From positions 165,700 to 229,699 of the forward strand of contig JAGAVJ010000003.1 in the NCBI GenBank assembly GCA_017942005.1: a stretch of DNA of 64,000 nucleotides, read 5' to 3'. The notes under the pieces were generated by a model, which saw nothing but the letters and a program-made list of their open reading frames with translations, did no database searches and was not told the origin of the DNA. Shown in pieces: positions 42,230-50,849 of this stretch (its first letter is position 1; each line of letters opens with the position of its first letter). The translations under genes were made by a program, and so were the position numbers. Source of the stretch: Clostridia bacterium (GTDB taxonomy: Bacteria > Bacillota > Clostridia > Oscillospirales > CAG-272).

Positions 42230-42676
42230 ATGATTATAAGAAAAGCTAAAAGTACAGATGCAAATGATTTAAAAATACTATACTTTGATTATTTGACACA
42301 TTTTCCACCAAAAGAAGAACAAGATATGATGATGTGGCAAAATCTTCTTGATGAGTTTGAAAAAGATGAAAAGATGTATCTATTGGTTTTAGAAGAAGAT
42401 GGAAAAGTTGTTTCGTCCATACAAATGGCGATAATTAAAAGTTTAACCCATAATGTTAGACCATTTGCTATTATTGAAAATGTAGTAACGCATGTTAATT
42501 ATAGAAATAAGGGTTATGCATCGGCTTTGTTAGAAAAAGCGTCAGAAATTGCAAGAGAACATAAATGTTATAAAATTTCGCTTGAAACAGGTTCAAATAA
42601 AGAAAGTACATTGAATTTTTATAGAAATAATGGGTTCTCAATTAACGAAAAACATGCTTGTTTAAAGCGTTTATAA
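42230..42676 (+). CDS. GNAT family N-acetyltransferase, AT-rich
   Basis: 148 residues. GNAT fold: IIRKAKSTDANDLKILYFDY, VVTHVNYRNKGYASALLEKA (acetyl-CoA loop, Asn-Lys-Gly variant) and STLNFYRNNGFSINEK. AAAT-rich codon use sets it apart from the neighbouring genes (about 30% GC by eye against about 50%), suggesting recent transfer. GGAGGT precedes the ATG by 5 nt. The acceptor cannot be told; small GNATs of this kind often acetylate drugs or amino groups. Confidence 0.88.
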   Translation: MIIRKAKSTDANDLKILYFDYLTHFPPKEEQDMMMWQNLLDEFEKDEKMYLLVLEEDGKVVSSIQMAIIKSLTHNVRPFAIIENVVTHVNYRNKGYASALLEKASEIAREHKCYKISLETGSNKESTLNFYRNNGFSINEKHACLKRL

Positions 42677-42841
42677 ATTTTATTTATTGTAATAAATTCA
42701 AGTTTGAAGGACTGTTAGGTAAGTACAGATTCAATAAACCCATGTGTAAATATGCATTTTACTTCAAGTTTTAAGCAATGGGAACACTTTTCCGAAAAGG
42801 GAGTAAATATTTTATCCCCAAACAGTTTTTTGAAAAGGGTT

Positions 42842-42880
42842 CAAGGGAAAAAGCTTTTTTTCAAAAAAGTTTTTCCCTTG
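42842..42880. terminator. Bidirectional hairpin repeat between convergent genes
   Basis: CAAGGGAAAAA and TTTTTCCCTTG flank CTTTTTTTCAAAAAAG, with the family flank ACAGTTTTTTGAAAAGGG at 42823. It ends 6 bp before the stop of the minus-strand esterase and downstream of the plus-strand GNAT gene. Confidence 0.7.
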
Positions 42881-42886
42881 TATGTT

Positions 42887-44113
42887 TTACTTAAAAAAAT
42901 TCAGCTTCCAGAACGCAAGATAGTGGTTCCAGTCTTCACGGGAGAAATAGTGTGTGCCGTGACGCAGGTGGTAGTGGACCCGTCCGCTTGCTTGGACACT
43001 TCCGCCGCCGAGGGTGTAGGCTTCGCCTGCGCAGGGATAGCGGTCAAAGGGAAGGGAGAGCATGCGGTTATCCTGCACATTGTCATAGGTGGGAACATCA
43101 CCGCTGTCAAGGAAGGTATTGACACCGCCGGTCAGAACGGCGGTAAGAAATTCTCTTGCCGGATCCGCCCAGGAGTCTTCCCACGCACTGCCGATGCAGA
43201 CGGGGCGCGGTGCGATCAAAGCGGTTAAAAAGTGCTGGTCAAAGGGCATCTCGTATTCACGGTTTGCGTACTGCCTGTAATTGGGGCAGAACCAAAACGG
43301 GAAAGCACGGGTAATGGCTTCCACCGTTTCGCCGATTTTACTCCTTGTAATGGCAGCGCCGGAACAGCCGGAGTCGTTGGAGCATGCGCCTGCAAAGCGG
43401 TCGTCCATAGCGGCGGCGAGAAGCGCGGTCTTGCCAAGGCGGGAATGCCCTGCAACCACAATCTTGTCGGGATCAATATCATCCCGGCGCACAAGTACAT
43501 CGAGCAGGCGGGAGGCGGCAAATGCCCACATCCGCAATTTGCCCCATGCGGTCGGCGTGCGGTTTTCCTCCATCGTTCCGTATTCCGGGTAGCACCCTGC
43601 AAGACCGTTTGTATAGTCGCCGTCGTCACTTGTGACGTCCTTGTAATAAATCTGTGCAATCGCAAAACCGGCGTCGGTAAGCTCTTCCAGCGGCAAATAT
43701 TTGTCCGGGACATCCGGGCGGAAATTGATGTGAAGGATCAGCGGGCACTTGTCCCGGTTTAAATTCCTGTTGGAGGGGCAGCCGATTTTATAATTGGGAA
43801 CGAACAGGCAGACGGGAAAGGAAAATTCTCCTGTCGGTGTCGGAAATGCAACGTCAAACCACTCCCCGCGTACCTTGCCGGCACACAGATTGATATCCGG
43901 CTTTTTGGTTTCACGGCAGGAGACGACGGTGGGGTCGTCAAGCTGATTATCCAGCCGTCCGGTTGGGGCAAAGCCGTATTCCTCTTCTGCAAGAATTTTG
44001 CGCATTTCATCGCGGCGGCGCTGCCAGGTATCTCTTGTTACGCGGGTGCCGTCCGTATGGGTGAATACATCCGGCAAAGCGCGCAGCTCGATTTCATTTT
44101 TTAGAAATGTCAT
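42887..44113 (-). CDS. CE15-like glucuronoyl/carbohydrate esterase (alpha/beta hydrolase)
   Basis: 408 residues, no signal peptide. The nucleophile elbow VVAGHSRLGKTALLAAAMDDRF with Ser in GHSRLGK and the following SNDSGCSGAAI are typical of bacterial CE15 glucuronoyl esterase relatives; HYHLRHGTHYFSREDW near the end supplies the catalytic His. CE15 enzymes cleave esters between glucuronoxylan and lignin; cytoplasmic members may act on imported oligomers. AAAGGACTGGCTCATATC precedes the ATG, a form of the leader motif without hairpin. It follows a small monooxygenase-type gene on the same strand. Confidence 0.78.
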   Translation of the reverse strand: MTFLKNEIELRALPDVFTHTDGTRVTRDTWQRRRDEMRKILAEEEYGFAPTGRLDNQLDDPTVVSCRETKKPDINLCAGKVRGEWFDVAFPTPTGEFSFPVCLFVPNYKIGCPSNRNLNRDKCPLILHINFRPDVPDKYLPLEELTDAGFAIAQIYYKDVTSDDGDYTNGLAGCYPEYGTMEENRTPTAWGKLRMWAFAASRLLDVLVRRDDIDPDKIVVAGHSRLGKTALLAAAMDDRFAGACSNDSGCSGAAITRSKIGETVEAITRAFPFWFCPNYRQYANREYEMPFDQHFLTALIAPRPVCIGSAWEDSWADPAREFLTAVLTGGVNTFLDSGDVPTYDNVQDNRMLSLPFDRYPCAGEAYTLGGGSVQASGRVHYHLRHGTHYFSREDWNHYLAFWKLNFFK

Positions 44114-44170
44114 GATATGAGCCAGTCCTTTCTGTCATCAATTACGGGATGAGATCGTTTGCTGTGTTCA

Positions 44171-44464
44171 TCAGTCAAAGCAAAGCGGGGTGTTGGAGAC
44201 GGCGCTGCGCGGTTCTGCCATATAATCAGCGACGGTATCGCGCCATTTCTGATAGTGTGCGGTGGTCTTGTGGAACGCAGCGGCAGCGTCATCTGCAAAT
44301 ACTTCATACAGGGTAAAACGGGTAGGGTCGGCTTTGTTCCACAGCACGTCGAAGCGGACATTGCCGGGTTCTTTGCGGGTGTTTTCGTGGTTGTAGGCGG
44401 TAATTTCCTTAAACTGCTCGATGCAGTCTTCTTTGACATGAACGGATACTAAGTTTGCAATCAT
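44171..44464 (-). CDS. Antibiotic biosynthesis monooxygenase (ABM) domain protein
   Basis: 97 residues. Dimeric ferredoxin-like barrel of the YgiN/LsrG type: VSVHVKEDCIEQFKEITAYNHENTRKEPGNVRFDVL, FTLYEVFADDAAAAFHKTTAHYQKW. Such proteins act as quinol monooxygenases or isomerases, or break down signals such as phospho-AI-2. AAGGGAG is 8 nt before the ATG. It is the first gene of a two-gene minus-strand unit with the esterase. Confidence 0.85.
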   Translation of the reverse strand: MIANLVSVHVKEDCIEQFKEITAYNHENTRKEPGNVRFDVLWNKADPTRFTLYEVFADDAAAAFHKTTAHYQKWRDTVADYMAEPRSAVSNTPLCFD

Positions 44465-44614
44465 TGTTTTTTCTCCCTTTTTATAAAAATTGGATTTGAA
44501 ATCAGTATATCACAGATTTTCACGCTTGGCAAGAGGTTTTTCAAAAAAAGAGGAAAAGCCGTGTCGGATATCCAAATATGAATCAAAAAAATTTTATAAA
44601 ACGAAAGGTGTGAC

Positions 44615-45295
44615 ATGCATATGCAAAAGAAGGCCGTCATTTTTGACTTGTTTGAAACCTTGATTACCGAATGGGGACACGAAAAATACACAAAAAACCA
44701 AATGTGTGCGGACCTGCAGATTGACAGAACCGCATTTGATCTGTACTGGGACGAAAAGGAGGAGCTTCGCTACACGGGAGGAATCTGCTTTTCGGACTCT
44801 ATACGGTATGTATGCGAGCGGTGCGGCATGTCCTGCGACGATGCGTTGCTTGCAAAAATAATTGAGAAGCGGAAGAGAACAAAGGCTGCGTGTTTTTCCT
44901 GTGTACAGCCGGAGGTATACCAGCTGCTGGAAGAATTAAAGGCGCGGGGAATGCGTCTGGCGCTTTGCAGCAATTGTTCCTCTGAGGAGGTTGAAGTCCT
45001 TCGGGAAAGCGACATTTGCCGGTATTTTGATGCTATCATTCTCTCTTACGCGGAGGGGATACGGAAGCCGGACGCGCGTATATACCAGCTGGCGGCAGAA
45101 CGGCTTTGCGTTCCGATACCGGCATGTGTATTTGTCGGTGACGGCGGCAGCCATGAGCTGGAAGGTGCAAGCGCGGTCGGAATGACAGCAGTACAGGCAA
45201 AATGGTATACCAATCAGCATCCGAACAAGCGGGACAGCATGGCTGGTGTTTTCCATGCGGAAGAACCGGGGGCGGTTTTGCAGTATCTGGACTGA
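44615..45295 (+). CDS. HAD family hydrolase
   Basis: 226 residues. HAD fold with motif I VIFDLFETL (nucleophile Asp; the second Asp of the usual DxD is Phe, as in dehalogenase-like members), LALCSNCSSEEVE (motif II), GIRKPDARIY (Lys, motif III) and VFVGDGGSHELEGASAVGM (motif IV). AAAGG lies 6 nt before ATG 44615; ATG 44621 is an alternative. The replaced Asp suggests a dehalogenase or non-phosphatase activity, which I cannot settle. Confidence 0.86.
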   Translation: MHMQKKAVIFDLFETLITEWGHEKYTKNQMCADLQIDRTAFDLYWDEKEELRYTGGICFSDSIRYVCERCGMSCDDALLAKIIEKRKRTKAACFSCVQPEVYQLLEELKARGMRLALCSNCSSEEVEVLRESDICRYFDAIILSYAEGIRKPDARIYQLAAERLCVPIPACVFVGDGGSHELEGASAVGMTAVQAKWYTNQHPNKRDSMAGVFHAEEPGAVLQYLD

Positions 45296-45345
45296 AAAAG
45301 GTATGTCCCATGAAAAAATTACCCATTTGTTTTGACAATTTTGTC

Positions 45346-45374
45346 TTGACAACATTCCTCTGATATGATACAAT
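45346..45374 (+). promoter_or_regulatory. Consensus promoter of the lipoprotein gene
   Basis: TTGACA (45346-45351), 17 bp, TACAAT (45369-45374). It is followed by a leader of about 170 nt with several hairpins. No gene lies between it and the start at 45550. Confidence 0.88.
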
Positions 45375-45397
45375 GAACTCCTACAGCAGTATCAACA

Positions 45398-45549
45398 GGA
45401 ACGCGGGGCGTTCCGGTGGTGATTGTACCGCCACCAGAAAAAGTAAGTGGCTTCCGCCTATAGAGGGCGGGAAGGGAAGGACATCTTACTTTTAGTTATA
45501 AATAAAAACCAGGAGAGGGACGCTTTTACAACGCAAAAGCGACGGTACT
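45398..45549 (+). promoter_or_regulatory. Structured leader with hairpins, ending in SD-hairpin-start
   Basis: Hairpins in order: GGAACGC/GCGTTCC (45398-45414), GGTGG/CCACC (45415-45435), and AAAAGTAAG (45439-45447) with CTTACTTTT (45485-45493) enclosing CTTCCGCC/GGCGGGAAG. AGGAG (45511-45515) is then separated from ATG 45550 by CGCTTTT/AAAAGCG (45521-45541). Not a riboswitch I recognise. The last hairpin repeats the leader arrangement of def and asnA. Confidence 0.6.
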
Positions 45550-46695
45550 ATGATGACGAAAAAACAAAGGCGGGATGTACGCGGGGGATTGCTCACCGTT
45601 TTGTGTGCAGCCGCAATATTTGGTCTGAATGCCTGTCACACGGGTGAAACGGATATCCAAAAACCGGATCAATCCTCCGCTTTCAACAGTAATTTAAGCG
45701 AGGAAACCGTGCAGAAGACGGAAGCATTTCCAGAGCCAAACCCAATTTTTTATGATGTGGAGGATGGACATATGCAGCTGATACCAGATTTATCATTCAA
45801 AGGCGGTATTTCGATTTTAAGCCAGAAGGATCACGCCAACGGCGACGCGGTTTCTGTGCTTGGCACACACGATTTTTATTCCGGAGGAGAAGCGCCGAAT
45901 GCCCGCTGGATGCTTGCGCAGTGGGACTCCGGTCCGTGCTTGTATCAGATGATGCAAAGCCTGTCCGGACAAACGGACATCGGTGCAAACCGTATCACCG
46001 ATGGGGTGGGGCGTACATTCGCCTTTGATGAAAAAGACAATATCATGACCTTTGAGCTGGACACCGCACTGTACTATGAGGACCGTCCGGCGGCGCTGGG
46101 GGATTTTTGGCCGCATCTTTTAATTGAACAGGGCGATTTTGACTATACAAACCGTACAGAGGAACAAAAGGCATATTTCCGCTGTGATTCTTCCCGCATG
46201 GTGGTTTCGCTTGACCTGCGTCTGACCGATTATTCCGCCGTACCAAAGGACGGCGACTGGGTAGAAGCCGCACAGTTCCTTTTATATTTTTATGTCAAAG
46301 GGATTGAAACGGACGACTTCTGCTGGTTTGGTCTGCAATTGTTTGACAACCGCTGGGAACGCAATGACAACTACGTCGGATATGACGGCGGCAAAGCGGA
46401 TGCTTCCGGCGCGATGATTTACTCCATTGGCTCCAGATATCTGTATACAAAAAAGGATGCAACCCTGTGGAAAAACGGTGCGCCGAATCCGCATTCCGAC
46501 TGGGTACATGTGGAGATTGACTTAAAGCCGTATTTGGAGGAGATGCTATCCCTCGGTCTTGCCGACGGATACTTCAAGGCGGATTCGCTTTCCGGATTGT
46601 GCATCAACGGCATGAATATGGGCTGGGAAACCATTGCGACCTTTGACCACACCATGCAGGTGCGGAATTTGTCGCTGACCTCTTACCGAGAGTAA
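45550..46695 (+). CDS. Large lipoprotein of unknown function
   Basis: 381 residues. Lipoprotein signal peptide with lipobox GLNAC (Cys about residue 29), then an acidic low-complexity stretch and a beta-rich domain with many Trp, Tyr and Asp residues (GGEAPNARWMLAQWDSG, DNRWERNDNYVGYDGGKAD). The look is that of a carbohydrate-binding or sandwich-type surface domain, without a family match. Expression is under a strong promoter and a structured leader, unusual for a gene standing alone. Confidence 0.75.
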   Translation: MMTKKQRRDVRGGLLTVLCAAAIFGLNACHTGETDIQKPDQSSAFNSNLSEETVQKTEAFPEPNPIFYDVEDGHMQLIPDLSFKGGISILSQKDHANGDAVSVLGTHDFYSGGEAPNARWMLAQWDSGPCLYQMMQSLSGQTDIGANRITDGVGRTFAFDEKDNIMTFELDTALYYEDRPAALGDFWPHLLIEQGDFDYTNRTEEQKAYFRCDSSRMVVSLDLRLTDYSAVPKDGDWVEAAQFLLYFYVKGIETDDFCWFGLQLFDNRWERNDNYVGYDGGKADASGAMIYSIGSRYLYTKKDATLWKNGAPNPHSDWVHVEIDLKPYLEEMLSLGLADGYFKADSLSGLCINGMNMGWETIATFDHTMQVRNLSLTSYRE

Positions 46696-46710
46696 GAGGG
46701 GGAGGACGTT

Positions 46711-46905
46711 CCGGGGAAACCCTTTTTTGAAAAAAAGGGTTTCCCCGGACCCTTTCCCAAAAAACTTTTTTGGGGGGAATATTCTAATCCCCAAACCAAT
46801 TCAAAAAAACATTAAACTGGGTAACCAGACAAATATTGTGTTCTTGTATAAAAAAGTTTTTGCGGTGGAGTTTGAGGAGGTGCTTTTTTTAAAAAGCACC
46901 TCCTC
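46711..46905. repeat. Inverted pair of hairpin repeats between convergent genes
   Basis: First hairpin CCGGGGAAACCCTTTTTT/AAAAAAGGGTTTCCCCGG (46711-46748), then GACCCTTTCCC and AAAAAACTTTTTTGG; second hairpin GAGGAGGTGCTTTTT/AAAAAGCACCTCCTC (46874-46905), matching 41171-41203. It separates the lipoprotein gene and pgeF, which converge, and probably terminates both. Confidence 0.75.
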
Positions 46906-46917
46906 ATCAAACTCACG

Positions 46918-47946
46918 TTAATATTGGACGATACACGCTGCCATCAGTCCTCTTACGCCGCCGTGATGCTGCACGGCATAGCGGTGAGAGTGGAACAGCT
47001 CTGGGTGACAGCAGGTGCAAAGTGTTCCGACGTCAATGTGTTCCGGCAGAAGGCCGCATTGCAGCAGCAGAAGACGGTTGCAGGCAGAAAGATCACAGTG
47101 CCAGCGGTCTGGATTGGGGTAGGCGTCCGACTTATGAAAAATTTTTGAGCAGATTGCAGACCCGCACATCTCGTGAAAGGTTCTGTAGAAGCCGTCGTCT
47201 ACCTCATAACAGCAAAGCCCGACTGCATGACCAATGGCTGCGCGGATACAGTCCGTTTGTGCACCCAATGCACACATGGCGGAGACCGTATTTGCAGCAA
47301 TTCCGCCGACAGTACCGCGCCATCCCGCATGGCAGGCGCCGATTACGCCGTGCAGCGGGTCGCAGAACAGAATCGGCACGCAGTCTGCCACGCGGATGAC
47401 AAGGGCGGTATCGGTGTCGCGCGTGACCAAACCATCAAAGCCTTTGGTGCCATCAAAGGCTTTCATACCTTCAGAATCCGAAATTCTATGGTCGGCAGAT
47501 GCTCCGGTGAGAACTTCTTGATAAGAGCGGGTCAGTCCCATGCCGCAGAAGCTGCGGTCTACCGTCAGGACACGCGCGGTGTGCGTCTGGTTGGCGCACA
47601 GCATGGAAGCGGGGTTTATATGTAAGGCGTGCGAAAAACAGCGATAATTTGACAGCGTGGTCTCCCGCGCTTCTCCGACGGAAAAACCGAAATTCAGATC
47701 GGATAAGTGCAAACGTGTGCTGATACCGCCGTATTTTGTTGAAAATCCATGGACGATTTTCTTTTTGTCGGGGTTTGTGGAATTTTCCCTGTGTTGTTCC
47801 CATGGTTTTCCACACACAGAGATCGCTTTTTCCACAGAGTTGTACACATCCTGTGGAAAAGATGGCAAAACGCGCGGTTTTCCACAGGCATCCAGCACAG
47901 AGGAGGAGAACCAGACCGCGTGTCCTTTTTCATGGCGAAGCATCAT
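46918..47946 (-). CDS. pgeF: Peptidoglycan editing factor PgeF (YfiH/laccase domain)
   Basis: 342 residues from ATG 47946, 9 nt after AAAGGA. Zinc-binding His and Cys: HTARVLTVD, HAGWRGTVGGI and TCCHPELFHSHRY are the conserved triad regions. PgeF removes misincorporated serine from peptidoglycan precursors in E. coli; earlier names are polyphenol oxidase or YlmD. The first 60-70 residues are a non-conserved extension (CGKPRVLP, CGKPWEQH repeated) whose DNA carries several DnaA box-like sequences. Confidence 0.92.
   Translation of the reverse strand: MMLRHEKGHAVWFSSSVLDACGKPRVLPSFPQDVYNSVEKAISVCGKPWEQHRENSTNPDKKKIVHGFSTKYGGISTRLHLSDLNFGFSVGEARETTLSNYRCFSHALHINPASMLCANQTHTARVLTVDRSFCGMGLTRSYQEVLTGASADHRISDSEGMKAFDGTKGFDGLVTRDTDTALVIRVADCVPILFCDPLHGVIGACHAGWRGTVGGIAANTVSAMCALGAQTDCIRAAIGHAVGLCCYEVDDGFYRTFHEMCGSAICSKIFHKSDAYPNPDRWHCDLSACNRLLLLQCGLLPEHIDVGTLCTCCHPELFHSHRYAVQHHGGVRGLMAACIVQY
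47806..47886. promoter_or_regulatory. Four DnaA box-like 9-mers inside the pgeF start region
   Basis: TTTTCCACA occurs at 47806-47814, 47828-47836 and 47878-47886 on the plus strand and at 47860-47852 on the minus strand, all within 81 bp of coding sequence. The same 9-mer occurs three times at 35059-35186. It is one base from the DnaA consensus. Because it encodes the poorly conserved N-terminus, selection may act on DNA rather than protein. Confidence 0.5.
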
Positions 47947-48160
47947 GTCCTTTTGTCCTTTCAAAATGCGACCGTAAAGCAGGGGGGCAATGAAACGGTA
48001 TCTGCATTCAAATATATGAGCGATTTTTTTATCTTATGCAGAATTTATTTTAGCATAAAAATGTCCATTTGGCAATAGACCAAAGAAAAAAGTTTTTAGA
48101 GGACATGTGAGGGTGAGAACATCGTCCCAAGTGATATATATTAAAAAGTTTTTAGGGGTT

Positions 48161-48190
48161 TTAGGGGGATTTTTTCAAAAATCCCCCTAA
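48161..48190 (-). terminator. Terminator hairpin of the ABC exporter operon
   Basis: TTAGGGGGATTTTT/AAAATCCCCCTAA, 26 bp after the permease stop on the minus strand, with the family flank AAAAAGTTTTTAGGGG beside it. Confidence 0.65.
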
Positions 48191-48215
48191 TCGTTCCTTT
48201 CCCTCCGTACTGCTG

Positions 48216-48908
48216 TTATTCCAGCCCCTTTTTCCGGCTGACAAAAAGAAACACTGCCAGGGCGGCGAAAAAGTTTCCTGCAAGGATACAAATGCTTTTT
48301 GTGGGAAACGCTGTGACGCCGATATGATTGATCAGCGTGCGTATCTGTTGGGAAAAGAGAAAGTCTGTATACGCGGCAACGGTCGTATTAAATTCCGACA
48401 GCATCGGCACAAAGGAGAATATCAGCATCACAGGAACCATGACGCCGGTTGCCGCCATTTGGTTTTGGCAGCAGATACCGATGACAGCGCCGACAAGCTC
48501 TGAGAGGACGATTCCGGCGGTCATGATGCATACAAAGACGAGCGCGTCCCATCCGCGATACATGCATAAAAGTGTGAATACCGCGGTCCCGATCATACAC
48601 ATGCAAAAAATAAAGCTGCCGATGCTGATAAGGTATTGCCACGGCTTTACACCGCTCATCAGCAGGACACGCAGCGTGCCGCGTTCCTTTTCCTCAGACA
48701 GAACAGAGGACATGCATACAAGGGGCGCCATGCCCACAAACATGCAGGCGAACATCTTAGCAAAGAAATGCGGCGGCATTTCCGCAATTTGTATCATGTG
48801 TTCCATGAAAAACGCCATCAGAGGGAACATGAAAAACTGGATTAGTACCGCATTGTTTTTCTTTGTGTCAAGAAGCTGTTTATAGAAAATCGCTGTAATA
48901 TATCTCAT
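48216..48908 (-). CDS. ABC-2 type exporter permease
   Basis: 230 residues from ATG 48908 (MRYITAIFYKQLLD). Six predicted membrane segments, with the ABC-2 pattern of a cytoplasmic SSVLSEEKERGTLRVLLMSGVKPWQYL segment between helices 2 and 3. Start overlaps the end of the ATPase gene by four bases, indicating a coupled operon LytTR-DUF3021-ATPase-permease. Substrate unknown; such exporters with LytTR regulators often handle peptides or bacteriocins. Confidence 0.87.
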   Translation of the reverse strand: MRYITAIFYKQLLDTKKNNAVLIQFFMFPLMAFFMEHMIQIAEMPPHFFAKMFACMFVGMAPLVCMSSVLSEEKERGTLRVLLMSGVKPWQYLISIGSFIFCMCMIGTAVFTLLCMYRGWDALVFVCIMTAGIVLSELVGAVIGICCQNQMAATGVMVPVMLIFSFVPMLSEFNTTVAAYTDFLFSQQIRTLINHIGVTAFPTKSICILAGNFFAALAVFLFVSRKKGLE

Positions 48909-49756
48909 GGTGCGGGTGTTCTCTCCTCTCCGGTCAAATCGCAAAAGACGGTTTCAAGGTCGGGCTCTGTCGTATGCAGCGTCTCCACACATCTCCCACG
49001 GATGAGGTCTGCAATGCGGTCGGCGCTGTCCGGGGTGAGCGGAAGACACAGGTCTGTGCCGTCTGAAAGATGCAGCGCAAAGCTTTTTTGTCGGTTGTGT
49101 CTTGCACAGATTTCCTTTGGCGTTCCGCATTCTATGATTTTGCCGCCGCACAAAAGCGCGATTCGGTCGCACAGCGACTCTGCCTCCGACATGGTGTGCG
49201 TGACAAGAAAAATCGTCTTTCCCCGCTTTTTTTCCGTGTACAGAATCTGCCGGATACAGTCGGCTGTCGCAGGATCAAGACCGCTTGTCGGCTCATCGAG
49301 AAACAGAATATCGGGGTCACGCAGCAGAACCCGCGCAAGACGAAGACGGCTCTGCATCCCTTTGGAAAGCTTTGCGGCGGCGGTTTTTTTCGCTTCGGAA
49401 AGTCCGACTTTCTCTAAAATATCAGTAATTTTTTCCTTTGGATGTACGGTGCCGTACAGTGCGGCATATATTTTTAAATTTTCATAGACAGAAAGACGCT
49501 CATATACGCCGAAGGCGTCCATCATGATGCCAATCGATGCGGATGAATCCCGTGTGGCACTGCCGGCGTCCGGGGGCAGCTGCCCCGTCAGAATTTTGAT
49601 GAGCGTGGTTTTCCCGGCTCCGGTTTGACCGAGCAGACCGAAAATTTCTCCTCGCTGCACCGAAAAACGAATACCGTCCAGACACCGTTTGCCGTGGAAG
49701 GACATGACAATATCCTGTGCGATGAGAATCGGAGGTGCATCAGTGCCTTTTACCAT
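48905..49756 (-). CDS. ABC transporter ATP-binding protein
   Basis: 283 residues. Walker A GLLGQTGAGKTTLIK, signature LSKGMQSRLRLARVLL (the usual LSGGQ is degenerate), Walker B DILFLDEPTSGLDP, and H-loop LVTHTMSE. The C-terminal 70 residues are an extra accessory domain (LHLSDGTDLCLPLTPDSADR). Its start overlaps the DUF3021 gene by 17 bases. It energises the permease encoded next. Confidence 0.92.
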   Translation of the reverse strand: MVKGTDAPPILIAQDIVMSFHGKRCLDGIRFSVQRGEIFGLLGQTGAGKTTLIKILTGQLPPDAGSATRDSSASIGIMMDAFGVYERLSVYENLKIYAALYGTVHPKEKITDILEKVGLSEAKKTAAAKLSKGMQSRLRLARVLLRDPDILFLDEPTSGLDPATADCIRQILYTEKKRGKTIFLVTHTMSEAESLCDRIALLCGGKIIECGTPKEICARHNRQKSFALHLSDGTDLCLPLTPDSADRIADLIRGRCVETLHTTEPDLETVFCDLTGEERTPAP

Positions 49757-50264
49757 GTTCCAGTTCCTCCGTTTCCATTTTGATCGTTGTGTTTGACCTT
49801 TGTTCTTTGTAGTGCTTTAAAGCCGTTTCCAACCGACGGTTTTCCTGCCGTTCTGCAAGGGTGGAGACGAGGGTGGAGACACTACAGCTGATCACAAAAC
49901 ACAGAATGAACATCACCCAGGCAAGCGGCATGTCGGCTGGAAACCAGTCAAACAGGAATACAAAAACGAGAATTGTTGCGAATGCGCCTGCAAATAGAAG
50001 TGTGATACGCACAGGTGTGGACATATGCCGGATGACCATATCGGTCATAAACAGCGTTTTCCATAAAATGATGATTGTGACCGCAAGCAGGAATTGCAGA
50101 CTGGTCTGAATGCTTACGCCGCGTTCTCCAAGCGAGAAAATAGAGGAAAAACCGTATGCCGATGTGCCGAATAAAAGACAGAACACATCAAGCAATATGG
50201 TTGTCACACCGAAAATCGTACAGATTTCCTCTAAAATTTTTAAAACAGAAACATTTTTTTCCAT
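49740..50264 (-). CDS. DUF3021 family membrane protein
   Basis: 174 residues, four membrane segments (about 15-37, 55-72, 84-106, 113-137) and a basic, coiled C-terminal tail (TLAERQENRRLETALKHYKEQ). DUF3021 proteins regularly sit between LytTR regulators and ABC genes and are thought to modulate the regulator at the membrane. Here the order LytTR-DUF3021-ATPase-permease is exactly that arrangement. Confidence 0.85.
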   Translation of the reverse strand: MEKNVSVLKILEEICTIFGVTTILLDVFCLLFGTSAYGFSSIFSLGERGVSIQTSLQFLLAVTIIILWKTLFMTDMVIRHMSTPVRITLLFAGAFATILVFVFLFDWFPADMPLAWVMFILCFVISCSVSTLVSTLAERQENRRLETALKHYKEQRSNTTIKMETEELEHGKRH

Positions 50265-50321
50265 TATGGAACCATTCCTTTCAAACGATGCGGAAGCTGT
50301 GCGCCGGAACAGGGGGAAGAG

Positions 50322-50759
50322 TTATATTCCCAGTCGTTTTTTCAGTTCGTCCGCATATTGCCTGGATGCAATCAACTGCTCTCCGTTTTCCAGCGTGATG
50401 CGGAGACGGCGGTCAAGCTCGGCGCGGAGTGTGTGAATATAGCGGATGTGTACAATACAGGATTTGCTGATGCGCTGGAAGCTTTGCCCGCACAGTCTTG
50501 CGTCGAGCTCATACAGCTTCAGGCGGGATTCAAAGCAATCATGTTCCGTATAGACGAAGGTTCTGCGGTCGACCGATTCGATGTATGCGATTTTTGCACA
50601 GTCGAGAATGTGGGTTTCTCCGTTTTTGGTGACGGTGATTTGATTGTCCACCAGCCGGAGCGCTTCGAGAATGTGTTCCAGTTCAGGCGTCAGTGCGGGG
50701 GCACGGACGAAAATTTCCGTCTCTGTCAGTGCAGCGTCTGTTTGAATGGTGATTTTCAA
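50322..50759 (-). CDS. LytTR family DNA-binding regulator
   Basis: 145 residues from a TTG (50759), 7 nt after GGGAGG; the longer ATG start at 50774 would bury that site. A short N-terminal region is followed by the LytTR beta domain (about 50-145): ILDCAKIAYIESVDRRTFVYTEHDCFESRLKLYEL, FQRISKSCIVHIRYIHTLRAE, ENGEQLIASRQYADELKKRLG. There is no receiver domain, so control is probably through the membrane partner. Direct repeats upstream of its promoter suit LytTR binding and suggest autoregulation. Confidence 0.92.
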   Translation of the reverse strand: MKITIQTDAALTETEIFVRAPALTPELEHILEALRLVDNQITVTKNGETHILDCAKIAYIESVDRRTFVYTEHDCFESRLKLYELDARLCGQSFQRISKSCIVHIRYIHTLRAELDRRLRITLENGEQLIASRQYADELKKRLGI

Positions 50760-50810
50760 GTGATTGCCTCCCATACAAAAATCATGACCGTGCGGGTAAT
50801 CGGTAACAAT

Positions 50811-50839
50811 ATCATATCATACCGACATCCGGTTTGCAA
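50811..50839 (-). promoter_or_regulatory. Promoter of the LytTR-ABC operon
   Basis: Minus strand TTGCAA (50839-50834), 17 bp, TATGAT (50816-50811); the operon start is about 50 bp further. The operator repeats lie just upstream. Confidence 0.82.
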
Positions 50840-50849
50840 GCGATTCTGC

